Source: Pseudomonadota bacterium
GTDB taxonomy: Bacteria; Pseudomonadota; Gammaproteobacteria; Acidithiobacillales; Acidithiobacillaceae
Direction of reading: 5' to 3'
DNA length: 9,695 nt
Assembly: GCA_021818125.1 (NCBI GenBank)
Contig: JAKAFG010000062.1
Coordinates: 1-9,695 of the forward strand
Under the pieces are notes generated by a model. The model did no database searches and had not been told where the DNA came from. It saw nothing but the letters and a program-made list of their open reading frames with translations. Of this stretch, positions 6,064-9,695 are shown piece by piece. A program made the position numbers and the translations under genes. The first letter of the stretch is position 1. Every line of letters begins with the position of its first letter.

Positions 6064-6109
6064 TGCCTCCTGCCTGCATCAAAGACCAATCCTCCATTTG
6101 CGGTACTAA

Positions 6110-7006
6110 CTACCGGTAACTATACCCGTTTTGAAGTGCTTGCAGGGCCGACACCCGCGACTCCAGACTGGGGTGCGTAGCAAACCAGCCGCGCCAGCTT
6201 CCGGAAATATAGGCCGTCGCCATGGGATCGCGCATCACATCATGCACCACATGCATGGCTTCCGCCCGCTGATGCAGCTTTTGCAGCGCCGAGACCATCG
6301 GGGCCACGCCCACCTGCTCGGCAGCAAAACGATCCGCCGCGAACTCCCGGCGGCGCGAAAACCAGGTGATGGGAATCAGCGCCAGGAAAGACAGGCCAAT
6401 CTGCAAAACTATGGACACCATAAAAGCGATCATGGGCCGGTCATCAAACTGCCGCGCGGCCAGCATGGACAGCCAGAATACAAACGTATTCATCAAACCT
6501 TGTAGTAAGGTGGTGCTCACCATATCGCCATTGTATACGTGCCCCATCTCATGCGCCAGTACCGCCTGCACCTCATTGTCGCTGAGCAGGTTGACCAGAC
6601 CACTGCTCACCGCGACCATGCTATGATTGCGGCCCGGTCCGGTGGCGAAGGCATTAGGCTCATCATTCCAGTACACCCAGACTTCCGGCATGCGGATGCC
6701 CAGGCGATTAGCGAGCTGTGCGACCGAGTCGTACACCAAATGTTCCTTGGCCGACTGCGGTGTGTCGATGCGTTGCATCTGCAGCCCCACGCGCGCCAGA
6801 TGTTTCGACATCAGCAGCGAAATAAAGGCGCCGCCAAAACCGATCACCAGCGCCCAGAGCAGATCCGTGTTGCTCACCGAGCCACGCAGGTCCACACCGA
6901 ACAGCGGTAGAACAAAATTGACCAGAATGGTAAAGCTGATCGACAGGCTGACGAATATCAGCAGGTTCGTCACCACCAACAGCAATATGCTCTTGAATGA
7001 TCTCAT
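6110..7006 (-). CDS. htpX: HtpX membrane zinc metalloprotease
   Basis: This M48-family protease of the inner membrane degrades misfolded membrane proteins together with FtsH, with its active site facing the cytoplasm. The gene encodes 298 residues. Membrane segments are near residues 8-32, 48-66, 166-184 and 193-215. The zinc site is HEMGH (152-156, with H152, E153 and H156) plus E221 in EFAAD. The conserved NAFATG (118-123) precedes it. I chose ATG 7006 because GGAG lies 10 bases upstream; a GTG at 7015 is one base from it. In E. coli htpX responds to membrane stress through Cpx and the heat-shock sigma factor. I found no clear sigma-32 match in the 108-base gap upstream. It follows bioD in the same direction, so read-through from the biotin genes is possible. 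Confidence 0.95.
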   Translation of the reverse strand: MRSFKSILLLVVTNLLIFVSLSISFTILVNFVLPLFGVDLRGSVSNTDLLWALVIGFGGAFISLLMSKHLARVGLQMQRIDTPQSAKEHLVYDSVAQLANRLGIRMPEVWVYWNDEPNAFATGPGRNHSMVAVSSGLVNLLSDNEVQAVLAHEMGHVYNGDMVSTTLLQGLMNTFVFWLSMLAARQFDDRPMIAFMVSIVLQIGLSFLALIPITWFSRRREFAADRFAAEQVGVAPMVSALQKLHQRAEAMHVVHDVMRDPMATAYISGSWRGWFATHPSLESRVSALQALQNGYSYR

Positions 7007-7067
7007 GACACGCACGCTCCATCAGAATACCTTGACCCATCCCGCGATACAGCGAATCCTTCATCGC

Positions 7068-7109
7068 GACTGATTGCCTTTTGTTTTTTATGGCAACGCG
7101 GAATCAGTC
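7068..7109. repeat. bipartite inverted repeat between bioD and htpX
   Basis: GACTGA (7068-7073) pairs with TCAGTC (7104-7109) and, just inside, TTGCC (7074-7078) pairs with GGCAA (7092-7096). One arm carries a 7-base bulge (7097-7103), and the 13-base loop is almost all T on the plus strand. In the leftward transcript the loop is A-rich and no U-run follows, so it is not a standard terminator. It could be a 3' end stabiliser or a processing site. Confidence 0.5.
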
Positions 7110-7114
7110 TAACA

Positions 7115-7819
7115 TCAATATAAGGACGCAGGAAGAGACAGATAAGGACTCAGAACGGCGGCGGACCAGTGCGGGATATAGGGCAACACCCCCAGGCAAG
7201 GCGCCGGCAAACGCTGTTGCAAGGTCTCCAAGGTGCCCTCTGCGACCGCAGGATTCAGGGTGTTTGCCACCCATCCGGCGAAGAGCAGGCCCCGTGCACG
7301 GATGGCCTCGACACTCAGCAGGGTGTGGTTGATGGCTCCCAGCCGCAAGCCCACCACCAGCAGCACCGGGAAATGCAGGTCCTCGGCCAGTTCCGCAAAG
7401 CCCCAGTCAGCGCCCAACGGCACGAGAAAACCACCCGCGCCCTCCACCAGTACGCAGTCCATCGCCACGGATTGCGCCCGGACGAAGGCCGCGACACGCC
7501 CACGATCCACGGTAACGCCCGCCTGCTGCGCCGCCCAGTGGGGGGCCAGCGGCGGGTCGAAGGCGTAAAGATTGGTTTCGGCAATGCTGCGCGGGGGCTG
7601 GCTGGCGGCGCGCAAAATTTCCACGTCCTCCCAGGTACCGTCGGCCTCGACCCCCGAGACAATGGGTTTGAGGGCCGCAACGCGCATACCGTGACCGGCG
7701 CAAAGCTGTGTCAGCGCCGCCGTGACAGCGGTTTTGCCGACGCCCGTGTCGGTACCGGTGATGAAAAGTCCGCGCGCCTGGCGCACTTGCTGCTTCGGCG
7801 ATGGCTGTTCCTGCGTCAC
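7115..7819 (-). CDS. bioD: dethiobiotin synthetase
   Basis: This is an ATP-dependent carboxylase that closes the ureido ring of 7,8-diaminononanoate with CO2 to give dethiobiotin, the penultimate biotin step, in the cytoplasm. The gene encodes 234 residues. The P-loop is GTDTGVGKT (22-30). Substrate-side K51 and S55 lie in LKPIVSG, and magnesium or ATP residues D65 and E126 (in VEGAGG) match E. coli K37, S41, D54 and E115. The GTG start overlaps the bioC stop (GTGA), the usual coupling in this operon. A second GTG at 7786 would remove an 11-residue polar extension not needed for the fold, so the true start may be internal. It is the last gene of the visible bioF-bioH-bioC-bioD run. Confidence 0.93.
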   Translation of the reverse strand: MTQEQPSPKQQVRQARGLFITGTDTGVGKTAVTAALTQLCAGHGMRVAALKPIVSGVEADGTWEDVEILRAASQPPRSIAETNLYAFDPPLAPHWAAQQAGVTVDRGRVAAFVRAQSVAMDCVLVEGAGGFLVPLGADWGFAELAEDLHFPVLLVVGLRLGAINHTLLSVEAIRARGLLFAGWVANTLNPAVAEGTLETLQQRLPAPCLGVLPYIPHWSAAVLSPYLSLPASLY

Positions 7820-8694
7820 GGGCGGCGATGCCGTTGGATCAAGGGAAAAGCTACACCACCGTCTTCACGTGGAAGGGCGCGCGGCCCACTGCTCCAGGCA
7901 TGTCCGTAAACGACTTCATAGGTGGCAGGCAGGCGGCCGTCGGCGCGAAAACCCTCGTAGGCCTGCCGCAGTGCCTGCAGGCGGCGGGGGGTGAGCAGGC
8001 CACGGGCGCGACCTGCGGCGGCATTGGTGGCACCGATATTACGCAGATCCCGTAGGAGATCGTCTACCGCCGCATAGGTGAGCTGATAATGTTCTACATC
8101 CAGGACCGGCATTTCGTAGCCCTGACGCACCAAGGCATCGCCAATATCATGCATGTCGATGAAATGACTGACATGGGGCTGGTCGTCTACCGCCGCAAAG
8201 GCCTGACGCAGTTCTTTGAGGGTGTCCGGACCGAGGGTGCTGAACATGAGCAGGCCGCCGGGACGCAGCACCCGCGCAAACTCGCGTAACACCTGATCCA
8301 GATCATTGCACCACTGAATGGACATGTTGGCGTAGAGCAGGTCGATGCTGGCCGTCGCCAGTGGCAAATTTTCCGCGTCGCCCTGGCAGAAATACTGACG
8401 CTGACGCCAGCCTTTACGACGCCGGGCCTGCTGTAACATGTTCGACGCCAGATCCAGGGCGAGCAGCCGCGCACGGGGATAACGGCGATTGAGACGGCGG
8501 CTTTGCAAGCCGGTACCACTACCCATATCGAGTATCCATTGGGGTTCCAGCTTGACGAAGTCCAGTCGCTCAATGAGCTGCGCGCCGACCTGATCCTGCA
8601 GGACGGCACTGGTTTCATACGCGGCCGCTGCCTGCTCAAAGGCCCGCCGCACGGCGCGTTTTTCCATGAAGAAGGACGGATTGCCGGAGCTCAT
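7816..8694 (-). CDS. bioC: malonyl-ACP O-methyltransferase (BioC)
   Basis: BioC methylates the free carboxyl of malonyl-ACP with S-adenosylmethionine, letting fatty-acid synthesis extend it to pimeloyl-ACP methyl ester. The gene encodes 292 residues, class I methyltransferase fold. Motif I is LDMGSGTG (55-62), the acidic ribose-binding position is D81 in LALDLA, and the later motif is GDAENLP (105-111). The block FSTLGPDTLKELR (151-163) and the late TYEVVYGHAW (258-267) separate BioC from ubiquinone and menaquinone methyltransferases. The ATG overlaps the bioH stop (ATGA). N-terminal KRAVRRAF matches the usual beginning of the family, supporting ATG 8694. Confidence 0.93.
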   Translation of the reverse strand: MSSGNPSFFMEKRAVRRAFEQAAAAYETSAVLQDQVGAQLIERLDFVKLEPQWILDMGSGTGLQSRRLNRRYPRARLLALDLASNMLQQARRRKGWRQRQYFCQGDAENLPLATASIDLLYANMSIQWCNDLDQVLREFARVLRPGGLLMFSTLGPDTLKELRQAFAAVDDQPHVSHFIDMHDIGDALVRQGYEMPVLDVEHYQLTYAAVDDLLRDLRNIGATNAAAGRARGLLTPRRLQALRQAYEGFRADGRLPATYEVVYGHAWSSGPRALPREDGGVAFPLIQRHRRP

Positions 8695-9452
8695 CCCCAG
8701 GTCTCCAGCAGCGCGTGGGTGCAGGCTTGCGGATGCGACAGAAAAGGGGCGTGACCAGCCTGTTCCAAGAGGGTAAACCGGCTGCCGGTCAAGCGCTCGT
8801 GGAGATATTCACTGGCGCCGACGGGCACAATACGGTCCTGTCGCCCGTGCACGAGATGCACCGGTATGGGTAGTGCCATCAGTTGGCTACGCAAATCCAC
8901 TTCCCGCAGCAGGCCCAGCCCATCGGCAAGACAGGCCTGATCCGGCATAGGCCAGGCGCTGAGGCCCTCCAGAGCGCGGCGTCCTTGTGGATCGTTCAAC
9001 ACTTGCAGGGCGAGGAAGCGCCGCCGGGTACCCTGGGGATCTTCGCGCAGGCGTTGAGCGAAATCCTCCAGAGTCGCGGTAGGGATGGCCGGAGACCAGT
9101 CGGGGCGCTGGCAAAAAGCCGGGGAACTGGATATCAGCACCAGTCCATCCAATAATTCAGGGTGCTGCAAGGCGATGCCCAGGGCCAATAAGCCCCCGAG
9201 GGACCAGCCGAGCAACAGAGGCTTGGGGGCCTCCTGAGCAAGCATCTGGCGGAGACTTTCCAGACTGGCAGACCAAGCTAGGCCGGAGGGCGCACAGGGC
9301 GTCTGCCCGTGACCGGGGAGATCGTAGCTGATACAAGTGAAATGGGCATCCAGAAGGGGCCGCCAGGAAGCGAAGACCCGGCTTTCCATCCCCCAGCCAT
9401 GGAGCAGCACCAGCGGACGTCCCTGACCACTGACCTGACGCGCCCAGTTCAT
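8691..9452 (-). CDS. bioH: pimeloyl-ACP methyl ester carboxylesterase (BioH)
   Basis: BioH removes the methyl group added by BioC once the chain reaches pimeloyl length, ending masked elongation and handing pimeloyl-ACP to BioF. The gene encodes 253 residues, alpha/beta hydrolase fold, close to the 256 of E. coli. The catalytic triad is complete: S84 in GWSLGG, D206 in HGRQDRIVP and H234 in AGHAPF, almost exactly at E. coli positions 82/207/235. The oxyanion-side HGWGM (18-22) is also typical of BioH. A generic hydrolase would be possible from the fold alone, but the 4-base overlaps with bioF and bioC settle the role. Confidence 0.93.
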   Translation of the reverse strand: MNWARQVSGQGRPLVLLHGWGMESRVFASWRPLLDAHFTCISYDLPGHGQTPCAPSGLAWSASLESLRQMLAQEAPKPLLLGWSLGGLLALGIALQHPELLDGLVLISSSPAFCQRPDWSPAIPTATLEDFAQRLREDPQGTRRRFLALQVLNDPQGRRALEGLSAWPMPDQACLADGLGLLREVDLRSQLMALPIPVHLVHGRQDRIVPVGASEYLHERLTGSRFTLLEQAGHAPFLSHPQACTHALLETWG

Positions 9453-9695
9453 AAGACCTCCCGGAGCGCGGTAGCCAGAAGCTCGATATCATCCCGACTG
9501 TGCGCCGCACTGAGGGTGATGCGCAGCCGGGCACTACCGGCAGGCACCGTCGGTGGCCGTACTGGCGGACAGTAAAGGCCGGCACGGCGCAATTGGGCGC
9601 TGACCGTCAGCGCCCGCCGCGCATCGCCCAACAGGAGACCCTGAATAGGTGTCTCGCTGGCCAACCAGGGGGCATCGGGCACTTGCGCACGCAGA
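9449..9695 (-). CDS. bioF: 8-amino-7-oxononanoate synthase, C-terminal part (cut by window edge)
   Basis: The last 81 codons are visible; the rest lies to the right of the window. BioF is a pyridoxal-phosphate enzyme that condenses pimeloyl-ACP with L-alanine. The visible C-terminal domain carries the family block GLYCPPVRPPTVPAGSARLR, followed by ITLSAAHSRDDIELL, nearly diagnostic for BioF among alpha-oxoamine synthases. The PLP lysine is in the missing part. The open reading continues to the right edge, so a GTG near 9682 is an internal valine codon and not a start. The stop overlaps the bioH ATG (ATGA). The order suggests that bioB or bioA, and the operon promoter, lie to the right. Confidence 0.93.
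   Translation of the reverse strand, partial: LRAQVPDAPWLASETPIQGLLLGDARRALTVSAQLRRAGLYCPPVRPPTVPAGSARLRITLSAAHSRDDIELLATALREVL

Noticed and set aside
5598..6089. 163-codon frame on the minus strand inside aat
   Set aside because: It is shifted relative to aat, whose conserved blocks are continuous through the region. The translation is R/S/P-rich with no domain.
6101..6115. Short dyad CGGTA-CTAAC-TACCG at the end of htpX
   Set aside because: It has only five pairs, overlaps the stop codon and is not followed by a T-run. It is too weak to call a terminator or operator.
7024..7029. TATTCT on the minus strand as an htpX -10
   Set aside because: The start site would fall in or after the GGAG ribosome site at 7020-7017, leaving no usable leader, and no -35 or TG extension is present.
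7169..7909. 246-codon open frame on the plus strand opposite bioD and bioC
   Set aside because: It is fully antisense to two well-matched enzymes, its translation is low-complexity and R/H/Q/G-rich, and it has no recognisable domain. It is a by-product of GC-rich codon use.
1..9695. Mobile elements, CRISPR arrays, tRNA or rRNA genes
   Set aside because: I looked for transposase-like proteins, regularly spaced repeats and tRNA or rRNA signatures and saw none. Genes are intact and evenly packed.

Overview
The window is a compact piece of a proteobacterial chromosome: short gaps, many 2-8 base overlaps, GTG/TTG starts and moderately high GC. Gene content and protein flavour suggest an Acidithiobacillus-like acidophile. 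That placement is an impression from the translations, not a database result. I see no rRNA, tRNA, CRISPR array, insertion sequence or phage gene.

Layout, left to right. (1) Positions 1-1631: a TetR-family regulator, cut by the left edge and pointing left, is divergent from a two-gene rightward unit of a six-helix membrane protein and a small zinc-ribbon protein. The gap between them (203-388) holds two candidate promoters and several perfect or near-perfect dyads. (2) Positions 1640-2167: a basic, coiled-coil protein of unknown function (leftward) has its own strong sigma-70-like promoter, a start-site dyad and an intrinsic terminator. (3) Positions 2145-3211: a [2Fe-2S]/FAD/NAD(P)H oxidoreductase with its own extended -10 promoter. 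(4) Positions 3236-7006, all leftward: htpX (membrane protease), aat and bpt (the two aminoacyl-tRNA-protein transferases of the bacterial N-degron pathway), fetB (iron-export permease without a visible ATPase partner) and rnt (RNase T). The aat-bpt-fetB-rnt part is nearly gapless and reads as one operon. (5) Positions 7115-9695, leftward: bioF (cut by the right edge), bioH, bioC and bioD, each overlapping the next by 4 bases.

How the genes work together. BioC and BioH bracket the methyl-ester-masked synthesis of pimeloyl-ACP, BioF uses the product, and BioD closes the ureido ring, so all biotin steps except BioA and BioB are visible. Aat and Bpt attach Leu or Phe to basic or acidic N-termini to mark proteins for ClpS/ClpAP. 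With HtpX next door, this stretch leans towards protein quality control. Most of the window is ordinary, well-conserved housekeeping. The parts that repay a second look are the regulatory gap at 203-388, the independently controlled coiled-coil gene, the lone fetB, and a bipartite hairpin between bioD and htpX. I found no convincing undescribed multi-gene system.
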